A stretch of 64,000 nucleotides of DNA. It comes from Trichuris trichiura (taxonomy: Eukaryota > Nematoda > Enoplea > Trichinellida > Trichuridae). The notes under the pieces are model-generated. The model was not told the origin of the DNA. It saw only the letters and a list, made by a program, of their open reading frames with translations, and ran no database searches. The translations under genes were made by a program, and so were the position numbers. Location: NCBI GenBank assembly GCA_037903355.1, contig JBAJFE010000037.1:124001-188000 (forward strand). Reading direction: 5' to 3'. Numbering within the stretch: the stretch's first letter is position 1; the number at the start of each line of letters is the position of its first letter. Of the stretch, positions 1 to 10,000 are shown in pieces.

Positions 1-81
1 AGACCATTCGGTATGGTAGACTGGTAGGATAATTCAAATTGAACAAGCAAAATTTCAAATGATCTTACTGTAATATTTCAG

Positions 82-1205
82 GGGGATATTTTACAAGCTT
101 CCAAGGACGGCACTTGCCGAAGTAATCATGGCGAATACCAATCCAACTTGGGAAGCTTTACCAATCGACCTTAGCGAAGATGTTGACACGAATCCTTTGA
201 GAAATACGCTCAAACCAATTCTCTCGGCAAAAGACAACAAAAACATAATAGCATACAGCAATCACGCACCCGGGGCGTCGACTGAACTGGGCAAGGAGTC
301 ACCTAGCAAAGGTAGAAAAAGTGTAGAAAGAAGATAAACCCGGGAAACTTCTGGCGCACTTGTAGGGATGCTCGCTTGGGAAGACTCAGACGGCGTATGG
401 GTGGTCCACACTTTGCCTAAATGGCCAAATATGAATGCATCGGACTTCGTTCCTGCCGACTTTCCGGCAAGCGAAAAAGCTGCGATAATAATGTGCATTA
501 TCGTGCCTCAGGAAGCAATGTCGACCTTAGGTAACGACATTTCTTTTGTTAACAGCATTTATACTTAATCTTTTTGAAAAGGCGAAACTCTGACATACCA
601 AGAACCTATGGTTTACTTTTGGAAAGACGCCAACAAATCTCCTTTGCTTTCCAGCGACAAACATTTCCATCGCTTAATACAAGGCCAAAAGTTAGCATAC
701 TCACCATTCACTTATTATCAGCACTTTCTTAGCACGTTTGGAAAATTCTCTATCCGTTTGTATTCAAAATCAAGGAAAGGACATTTGGGTAACAGCTATT
801 TTCTTGTCGAAATCCGTACGAGCTGAACTTATGCCTACAGATATATATTCTCGATATGTAACAATGGTTGCGCGTGCTGGTTTGAATGTTTGGAGTAGTT
901 TGGGCAAATACATGAAGCTTCCCAGCGGCTGCACCGGTGAATGGAAAACGCAAAATCTGCTTGGTCCGTCAGTAAAAGTAAATAAGATCACAATTTCAAG
1001 GGACGACGATACGTCAAGATGGGCCGTAACAACGGGAAATACGCTTCCGCTTTTCTGCGTCAGCAATGCGGATCGGAGGGTACTGCTGCAAGCCGATGCT
1101 CGCCTTGGCTGCATGTATGCTTCTTGTAGAGGTCCCATACGGCGGTATCGTCAGGCGTTGTTTGCATTGAAAATGCGGAGCTGCGCCAACTGTTTCAATC
1201 CGTAG
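82..1205 (+). CDS. DNase II-like protein, 3' part of gene (5' exon outside window)
   Basis: Deoxyribonuclease II family (acid endonuclease of lysosomes or secretions). Exons by splice and phase logic: 82-311, 366-530, 582-690, 722-1205. Seen in order: FYKLPR, then the block around IIAYSNHAPG, SKG followed by WEDSDGVWVVHTLPKWP (family: HTKG, GFW-LVHS-P-FP), LTYQEPMVY (family LTY-QPMVY), a KS/DIY block, LPSGCTGEW, and finally DDDTSRWAV. In active enzymes the last motif is DHSKW; here His and Lys are replaced, so catalysis is doubtful. The first SKG motif also lacks the usual His-Thr. Intron 691-721 is only 31 bases, but it restores a frame that matches the family; a small frameshifting indel is the alternative. 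The signal peptide exon must lie left of the window. Family assignment is confident; activity is not. Confidence 0.8.
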
Positions 1206-2242
1206 CGGCAACATCGAACTTGGAAGCATGTTAGTAATGTGCAGCAAAGAATCTGCGTCTCCGGCCTTCGTTGTCACATTACCTTGTTTATCAGTGTAAC
1301 TTTCGACGGCAAAGGGCTGCCAGAGTGAAAAAATTGAAAACATGTGCATGCATTTAATTTTGCATATTTAACCAGTTTGTCTAATTAACATTAAACAGCA
1401 GGGTCTACTTGCCACCCGATGGTTAAGCAAATGTGCTCACGCGCGCAAAGCAGCGTGAAACAGGTGTGGTCTTCGAAATCGTTTCACGTAACACTACCAC
1501 GGGAGCAAACGAGCCGCTGTCCTTTTACTAGAATAACAAAAGTCGAACAGCAGAATTGTGAGGTGCCTTCTAAGGTTAAGAAGTGCCGAAAAAGCAGGTC
1601 GAATGCAAAGTTTTGACCGCAGAAAGCGGGGAAAAAGGTGCGAATAAAAGAAAGCCGAAAAACAACTCGATGGATATCGTTCAGGGGATCTTTTCAGATA
1701 TCCGCCCGCAGACGTACAGTAATTTGAATGGTGAGCAAAAAATGCGGGTACATCCTGCCAAAAACCTACAGTAAAAACGACTTGGCACGTTGGCTGTTGG
1801 TTGAATATACCTGCGTTTCTTTATTAACCGGTATTGTTACTGTAGTTTGCCGGCGGTTGTACGAAAACGTTTCGTTGAAGTTACAAATCAGGCGAATTTG
1901 CATGTAAAGTTGCATTAGTGTATTAAGAAAAGGCAGTAATGAAGGAAAATGTGCAAAATAAAAGCTTTATTTACGATAGAAAGAATGGTAGACTTTGGCA
2001 AGTTTGGCAGAGAGTTTAACACGTTTTGCGCGGTGCACAAATTGGCAAAACGTTGTATGCTTGTACATTGGCTTAATTTAAGTACCGCTCCTCGTAACCT
2101 AATAATATAATTGATTTTTTAATTTCTTTGATTATGCTTGTTCAATTGTCAATAGAAGTGCAAATACTTTTTGTCCAATTTATTTTTATTTGCCAAAACA
2201 GACGCAATCGTAAAGAACTCTTGTAATTAGACGAGCGTCATT
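1206..2242. other. intergenic region with weak lysine/arginine-rich ORFs
   Basis: No confident gene. Two short overlapping plus-strand frames (1419-1616 and 1583-1774) are basic and lack recognisable domains. They follow a possible acceptor near 1400 but have no convincing donors. An AATAAA/TTTATT palindromic stretch near 1950-1970 could supply polyadenylation for the genes on either side. Confidence 0.3.
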
Positions 2243-2857
2243 TCAGACCCAGAATGCAAATGGTTTATCAATGAACCAATATGCCGAATTGGAACCTGTT
2301 CTTTGGAGCATCAGCTTAGCCTCATCTTCGTCGGCAGTGTAATAATTATATGTGTTTGAACGAATAAACTGATGAACGGTTGCGTTGGATCCGCAAAAAC
2401 TCGGTGAGCTGACCACAAATCCAAGTACTTTGACAAACTTGTAATTCTTTTTGCTGTAGTATGAAACCTTGTCCTCTCCAACGACGTGAACGTAATCAAC
2501 TGCACTCGGAGCCGACATTTGTATCAGTGGAGTGAGTTTCTTGCACTTGCAGTCCGCAGTAGAGCTCACGTAGCCAAATAAGCCTTTCTTTTCGAATCCT
2601 GATGGAAGCGTTGGATTCTCTTCAGGCGTCAGAATCGTAGCTGATGTGGACTTGTGAACCAATCTGTACAGAGGTACAAGTGAACCTGCAAAACTTGTGA
2701 TAGTTTTGTCTGCTGAAAATGACAGAGCAGAGCTACAGACCTGGGACGGGGCCACCACAGTATGTTGGCTCTGCGGAAGCGACGGCATCAGCAGGAGTGC
2801 AAAGAAAGTTAGGAGGAAGGCATGGTGCGGACGACGCGCAAAATGTGCAGGGTGTTC
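2243..2857 (-). CDS. Secreted triple-repeat protein, DUF5648-like (start exon not found)
   Basis: About 204 residues are visible in one exon (2857 to stop at 2243). A hydrophobic stretch (FLLTFFALLLMPSLPQSQ) near the N-terminus reads as a signal peptide. After it come three related repeats of about 45 residues, each opening with a strand of the type VPLYRL, LTPLIQM or VHQFIRS and closing with an aromatic/Val strand such as FGYVSS, LGFVVSS or YWFIDKP. This is the pattern of DUF5648 repeats, which probably form a beta-trefoil-like lectin fold. The frame has no ATG upstream of the signal segment, so the true start lies in an upstream exon; TTTTGCCACAG is a good acceptor just before 2857. Family call is from pattern recognition and is moderately sure. 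The CAP gene lies just upstream on the same strand. Confidence 0.55.
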   Translation of the reverse strand, partial: EHPAHFARRPHHAFLLTFFALLLMPSLPQSQHTVVAPSQVCSSALSFSADKTITSFAGSLVPLYRLVHKSTSATILTPEENPTLPSGFEKKGLFGYVSSTADCKCKKLTPLIQMSAPSAVDYVHVVGEDKVSYYSKKNYKFVKVLGFVVSSPSFCGSNATVHQFIRSNTYNYYTADEDEAKLMLQRTGSNSAYWFIDKPFAFWV

Positions 2858-3066
2858 CTGTGGCAAAAGACAGCTTTTGGTCAAGGTTTGCTCTAAAGCA
2901 GAAAAACTGCACACAATAAGTCGAAACGTTTTAGATACTTTTTTCTTCTCCCATACTTAAGTGCAAGTTACAAAAATGGTCACACCTTAACGCCGCAAAA
3001 GTTTTAGAAGCGGTGAGTAATTACTGAATCTATGAATTAACCACCAATAAAAAGAAAATCATTCGG

Positions 3067-5148
3067 CTATGTTTTAAAAACTTCTCTGATGGATGCTGCT
3101 GACTCTGCGTTAAACCTTGTTAGAATAAAATTGCTTTCTAATTTTATTAAAAAGTATTCGTGAAACCAATGGTCATAAAAAACGGTAATAATCTTACTTC
3201 TGCTGATACACACAGGTGAGGGTGTAGTCATCAAATGTCTTGCTATCACACTTAGTTAGCGCACAGCCAATCTTTCCCCCTTGATACCATGTAATCTAAA
3301 ACCGGAATAGTGTAAGGTATAAACAATCAACATTGGCAGCTCAGTGAACACAATGTACCTGTGATCATTAACTTAAAGATGCAAAAATTTCGTACGGATA
3401 AGACTGCAAATTGAAATACTTTTTTCCTATTGTTGTTCAAACGAGTACTTAGTGTTTAAACGAGATGATGTGCAACAACTGCAATCAGTGAATAAAAAAG
3501 GAGCAGAACCCTTATTTATTTTAACATGCGCTCATGAATGACTGATGTTCAACGAGCATTCAATGATTTGTAAAACTGATACCTGCTTATAGCTCTGACA
3601 GTTACCAGGGTTAGTTGAGTCGCAGGAGTCTTTGTTTTTATTGTAATCTGTCTTAAGTGCAGTCAGCAACTTCGAAATACTATCAGGAGAAATGATGTTA
3701 TCATGGTCCGATACGTATGCTGTTCCTTTTTCAATAGTTGTTTTACATAGTGCTCCAGCGTTCTGAGCTTCCTCTTCCAAATCAGTGCTCCATTCAGTCT
3801 TAACAAAACAGGTTCATAACAACGCTTTAAACTGAAAGACAATATTTTGCTGCAGTGATACTGAATATTCAGGTATCAAACATCACTCGAAAAGGGACAG
3901 GGTAGCGACATTACTATGCTTTCCATGTTGGACGATCCTAGGCTTCCACGGAATTTGTTGAACGCTTCAATGAACGGCGTGCGCCACTCTTCCGCAATCG
4001 GAATGGTCAGCGGCACCCCTGAAAGAAAATAATAAATGCTGCCATTTGCCCTAATAAACTGTTATCTTCGAACGTCTATTATTAAATTTGAAAACGGTGA
4101 GAAAGACGCATAAAGTCAAATCATTCTCCCAATATACCGCATCAAATCTACCAAGTGTTTCCGTAAAATAAAGTTATTTTTGAGCATTACCGGTAGGCGT
4201 GGTGAATTTTTAGGATTTAGTTTTTCACTCGTTTCATCTGCTTCTGATTAAGCAGCTACACCTTTTGCTTGGGCCACTGGAAGTTTCTTAAAAACGAAAT
4301 TCTGGATATTGCTATCCTTTTCTTCCAAAGAGTCCCCCGTTTTTCATTGCTGAGCGAAGAAAAGCCACCCCATAGTTGAGCAAAGACCGCTAAAAGCTAA
4401 AATACTTTGCTTCCCTGCACACTATTAACGTCTTTTTGAGCGATGACGGCTAACGGCAAAAGTTTTTGACAAGTTAAAATTGCTAATTGCTTCTGCTTTA
4501 AGTTGGTAGGCTAACCGAAATGGGTACATTTGAGGTTTTTCTTTACAAGGATCAGTGTTAGTAAGGCACTTCTGCAAATCAACTCCTCTGTGTATTGGAC
4601 GATTTTTAGAAATGAAACAAACCCTTCAGATGGACGAACAGTATGGCGATTGAACTATTACTACGCAGCCAGAATAACGACGGGTAATAACTAGCGTTTG
4701 AACATGAGTGTCCCTAAAATTTGAACTTAATTTACAGTAAGCCCATTTTAAAACTAAGGGAAAAGCTTTAAATTTAGAAAAACGAAAGCTTAAAAATAAT
4801 CTACGCTTTTCCTTGCTCTCAAATGGACGACAAAGGGTACAGCTAAATAAAATGGCATTTAACAGAATTGATTAATATGGTGGCCAGAAAGGTTTTTGTT
4901 TCTGACGTTTGTTATCTACCAGTGTTCTAAAATTACTCAATTTCTTACAACTAAAACGCAATAAGAGCAAACGTAGCAGTTAGAAAGCATGTGTTTTATG
5001 ATTACTGGAAAAGTAAGAATATCATGAAGAAAATCATGAAAGCTTTATTCATTCTAATGACGAGACGCCATGGCATATTGAGGAAAGACTTCTTACCAGC
5101 CGTCAACGTCACACATGCATATAAGGTTAGAAAAACTGCGAGAAACAT
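3067..5148 (-). CDS. CAP/SCP (venom-allergen-like) secreted protein, degenerate
   Basis: Five exons join in phase: 5148-5097 (signal peptide MFLAVFLTLYACVTLTA), 4018-3915, 3798-3583, 3295-3198, 3115-3067; 172 residues. CAP signatures seen: an FNKFRG helix, TEWSTDLEEEAQNAG (family W--L---AQ-WA), then CQSYKQITW-GGKIGCAL, matching the family block GHYTQVVW---VGCG, and a late Cys pair. The His of GHYTQ is Ser, and no HxxE pair is visible, so the canonical CAP cavity residues are lost. The protein is also shorter than usual. Secretion follows from the signal peptide. Intron 1 is about 1.08 kb; the others are 68-287 bases. CAP proteins are abundant in nematode secretions. The fold call is good; the function is unknown. 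Confidence 0.75.
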
Positions 5149-5564
5149 GTTGCGCTTCGTATGGAACTTTGTCCCGTTAAGCTGAATATATACATGCACG
5201 TACATCTGTTTTATATATCTAAGCATTCTTTATTGTACTTTTAAGATGCGCAGCTCTTTTGGCGCATGTTGATTTGCCGGCATTTAAGCAAAAGTGCAAA
5301 ATCACAAACCATTTGAGCCATTGTTCTTCTCAATAAACCGCATTGAAAAGTGCTCATTGTTAGGGAAACACTTAAACTGATTGGACATCAAAGGCATCAT
5401 TGATCTGCCAGTTTTGCATGCAAACATTTGGCGACTTAGCGCAGCAGGTCACTGTTCAGATGGAAATTGGGCGTAAGGGTCTTTGCAGTTTGACATTTTT
5501 CCAACGAATGCGCGAACGGCTGACATTTACGCTACAAGCATTCGCTTAAATTGGAAAAAGTACA

Positions 5565-5656
5565 CTACAGCGACGGCTGATCATTTTGCAAGGATTCAAT
5601 TTCTTGAATTACACCCTGAATCAACAGCCTTCCGATACTGATCATGTATAACGCGC
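5565..5656 (-). CDS. possible orphan terminal exon
   Basis: A pyrimidine-rich acceptor (CCTTTGCAG) is followed by 29 in-frame codons and TAG. The peptide has a hydrophobic start (ALYMISIGRLLIQGVI) and an acidic end. No matching upstream exon was found, so this may be chance. It lies in the otherwise empty stretch 5149-7091. Confidence 0.2.
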
Positions 5657-6252
5657 CTGCAAAGGAAAATTTGCATTCAAATGAAGGAAAAGTTGGACGT
5701 AAAAATGCGGCACATGTTAATTCGTATTTGTTCATGTTTTTCAGCTTGCGCTTGTTATCACTGCTTTAACGAACAAAAAAGTATACATCCCGACAAGCGC
5801 TACAGTATGACGAATTCAAAGTAATATTGGATAGACTATCTGTACTGCTAGTGAGCACCTAGCATTAATGAAATTGGTTAACAAATCGCATAACTGTATG
5901 TTCATCATTCGCGGAATAAAACTTTTACGGTAACTTTGAGAAGACGCTCTGTGCAACGCGTAGGTTGTCACATCCCGCGTCTTGACAAAAAGACAGCCAC
6001 TTAAAAGTACAAAATATTGGATATTTCAAGGTATGATTTTTTAAAGTATGATTTTGGAACACTATCAGCGCGACGTAAAGCTCTACAGCAAGAAAAGTGG
6101 GCGCAAGAACTCATTCTTTGAGTCAGCTGAACATGAAGTAATTTATGAGTGTTTTTAGCCCTGTTATTACTAAAAGCTTCTCATCGATTCGGTTCAAAAG
6201 AAGCTCCAAAAGCTTCGGTAGTTTGTAGCCGCTTAAAGCTTTATATTTTCAC

Positions 6253-6411
6253 TTATTTTGAGCTCAATTGCAAAACTTCATGGTCATAATGAGAACGAAT
6301 AATTTCTTTCCGCCAGCAGCCTGTTTCGTCTACATTCAATACAGATTCCTCGGTGCCGATTGGAAATGCAACTCGTCGTTTTTCGTGCGGTATATTTTTG
6401 TAGACCTTCAG
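6253..6411 (-). CDS. possible transposase-like fragment
   Basis: A 52-codon frame runs from the acceptor CCAATCAG to TAA. It contains VLNVDETGCW, which resembles the N-x-DETG block of pogo/Tigger-type DDE transposases, followed by basic residues. There is no ATG and no second domain. A competing open frame of similar length exists on the plus strand (about 6434-6600), so coding status is uncertain. It could be a decayed transposon piece or an exon. Confidence 0.25.
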   Translation of the reverse strand: MKVYKNIPHEKRRVAFPIGTEESVLNVDETGCWRKEIIRSHYDHEVLQLSSK

Positions 6412-7091
6412 CTGATTGGTTCACTGTCGAGAATAAGAGCAGTTCCCAGCATGCCTACACTATCGGAAGGCTGTAAGTACACAACTACCGGCCAGTGATG
6501 AAGCAATTAGCGTTGGTGAAAAGTGCGTTGTTGAAATAACGGAACTCTCAGAACTGCCCATCTTTGACGTCAGCGATCAGGTAGTACTGTTGGATAAGTG
6601 AAAGCAGGTTCTATTACGAAAAACAAATTTTTTGAGCAGCAAGAAAAGTACGAATGTCTAAAACTTGACTATGACGCTATTTCTGCATACAAGCGCATCC
6701 GCTAAAAATGGAAAAAAGGCAAAACCACTGAGAAAAGGGTGATAATAAATTTGGACGAATCATTAAGCACTTAATGCAACACGATGTTACATGCGCAGCG
6801 CGGAGGTAAACAATATTCGACCCTAACAATTCACATCTTTCTCAGAAGCGGAACTGGAAACAGAAAAGCATGCGGTAATATGCAAAGCAACGTTGTCTTT
6901 GTCGCCATGTTGAACAAACGTAGAAACAACGTATGACCAGTCGTACGCAAAGGCATGAAGTGGAATGGACGATTAAACATAGGCATTCAAAAATAGGCAC
7001 ACACTGTGGGCAGCTTTTAAAGGCAGGTTGCAAATATCGACGACGACGTAAGGCAAAATATGTTGCAATTGCCCCTGAGTTCTCGTACGAA

Positions 7092-10000
7092 TCATTCGTT
7101 GAAAACGTTGACAGAAAACTTGATAAGCACAATGGCTGTGGCAGCCATATTCTCGCTAATCAAATGACCAGTCAATGATAACTGCTTAACCACCGGATTG
7201 CGATCCGGTCCGGCAAGTCGAATCATATCTTCAATGCTGATGGACGTTTCGCCAACGATAATGCTTGGCGAGAATTGCAGTTCAACGACAAATTGAACCG
7301 ACAGGACGCAACGCAAAGATTCGAACAAAAACTGCGCTGAACAAAGAGGCGCTTCCTTGCGATCAGGATCAACGCTAAGCAGCTGCTTTGAATCACCCAC
7401 TTTTAGCTCGACAAGAACTGGATATGCCCGACAATCGCTTGGAATGGGCAAATTTCGAACACACTGCACTTCAACACTAATGCGACCCATAGCGTGCTTG
7501 AATGTCGGCTGGTACTTAACAATGGTAACGCTACGCTGTCGTGCCTGCGGAATAGAAAAATTATGCAAATAACAACAGATAAAGGGAAAAGCGTTACCTG
7601 GTTGATTGCCGCGTCCAGTTGCTTTTTCCACAACATACGAGCATTGCCGCTTATCGCCTTCAAGTGGACGGTGCTTTCCTCTGTGGACAGGGAAAACTGA
7701 CATGACGAACTGTCATCGCCTGCATCGTTCGCCACATTCAACGTGGCATGCGACAACATCAACGGCTTCTTGTATAGGGAAAAGATGCTTTCGCAATTGG
7801 CGTACACTTTGAAAGTCGACGGGTCGGAAATAGGTTCGTCGGGAGTGGTCAACATAAGAAAGTCGTTGAACAGGAAGCCTACCAGCAATCGACTCGACTT
7901 TGCCTTGTAAAGTATGCCCGAATGTATGAACCTGCGCGGTCCCAAACGATTGGTCGCCGCATTGAATACCATTGTCGGCAACAAGGAATCGCAACGAATA
8001 TGACATTGGCACCAGTGAAGCATATGCAAATTTTCAGCTTGACTTGCCAGTCTATTGACGTCGTCGCAGAGAGCTCGCAGGTCGAATACGGCTTGTTCCA
8101 AATTTCCAAAGTCCGGATGGGAAGGAGGCGTATACTTAATAAGCTCCTTGAGCACCAATGGATATTTGGTGAATCTAGTCATCGGAATCAGAAGGAAATA
8201 ATTGAGCGGAAGACCCCGAGCCTTCGAATGACTACAGCACCTGGCATGAGCTGCGCGAAACGGTACCGACGTGGTCAATCGGTGGTCCAAATAGTCCAGC
8301 GCCGATCGAAGGTGTTTGCCAAAAGTGGCAAAAGCATCAAACTGAGGCAGCATGTAAAGCATCGCTTTTCCAACACCGTCGTCTCCCCATTCGTTCAACT
8401 GATTAATGAATTGCCTACTCACTTTGATCAAACTGCTCCAATTGACAAATATGGCATCCGAGTCCTGTCGGCTAAGCGACTTTTCGCGAATCATTGGCCT
8501 TTGAAACACATCTCTGACCATGATCAAATCTTCGACATAATTGGATTCGCTTCGCAGCAGCTCCTGGAAATGCATGTTGCGCTTCCGACTGTTGCACGTC
8601 CAACTGAGAGACGAGGGGACGCGAGAGAAACTTGGCTGCTGGGAATACAGCAAATCAGAGGACGAGCGAACTAGTGCACTACTTTCGGGACTGCAACAAA
8701 AGCACACATTCAGACACCTTTATTTAAAAGAGCTCAAGCAGTACAAAAGCTCTAAAGCGGGGCATATGCATCGGTAGGGCTGAGAGCTGCAATGAGAAAC
8801 GGACGAAAAGAATTGAACTCGGACAAACTTCAACGCAGATGCCACCCAAACAGGAAAAAGCAGTTGATGACGAGCAGAGATAACATAGAGATGATGAAAC
8901 GTTTCTTTAAGACACCACCAGGATAGGTAAAAAAATAAATAGAATAACGATGTGGCAACGAAGAAGAAGAAGTTCAAAAATATACCATTAACAGCATGTA
9001 TCAACCCTGTGCGCATTAGCAGCTGCCAAGCGTATTTTTTTTTAGGTATATCGTTTCGAGCTGGCGCAGCGATGGCATGCTTGAGAAAACTACGGCGATG
9101 CGCGACAAAGCCCAAATTCGTGATCACGAGTTCGTAAAGATGATTTGATATTACAATGCTGCCACTTTCAAGTGGCACATTAAGTAGCTGCTCATACAAG
9201 AACGATTACACGATACGAACAGGAGGGGAACGGCAAAGGGAAAACAAATAGTGCTATTTACCGAATTGCATCTTCAGAAATCTTCACGTAGTTGACGGGA
9301 AATAGACCGCGCTGACCATTGGGCAATTGACCTAACCACCAATCGTTGTCCGGCTTTTCGACAACGTCGATCATATCACCCTGCTTGAAGGTTAATTCAC
9401 CCTCTTGAGCGGCCGAATAATCGTAGCAGGCTTCCACGACGCAACACTGCTTAGCCGACTGCGCTGGCTGGCTGTCCCCATTATGTTGTTGCACCTCGGA
9501 TGCCTTCAGTAATTTAACATACGAGGCGGGAAACCATCCCAGCCGTTTGCTGCCACTATTCTCCAATTCGCCTTCCCACCATCCGGCTGGAGACTTTGTT
9601 CGTATTCTTACAATGTCGCCTGGTTCCAAAGGAAGTTGATTACTTTCGGTCGCTTTGAATGGCGCTATTGCTTCACCGACTTCGCACGACACCGGCACCG
9701 CGAGAGTACAACGCGAGTTTTCCTCCGATTCATTGCCGGTTCTCTGGAAAAGTAAAAACTGAAGCAAAATAACATAAAGACGAAAACCATTACGAAACAG
9801 TGACAAGCAATAGCCGGCAAGCGCCTTTAAGGGGCAAAATGAAAAAAAAACAAAAAGAAGCAAAAAAAACAAAGCAACTTTGACTACTTAGCTTTCGGAG
9901 AACGATTTTACAATAATGTATTAAAGGTTTTCTCGACCACCGCGTCCACTTCGTAACCATTTAAGGTCTATGCAAAAGTGATTTCATAATGAAAAAATTT

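Noticed and set aside
7922..8674. Plus-strand frame of 250 codons
   Set aside because: It is the antisense shadow of the intersectin DH-PH exon, which has clear domain homology.
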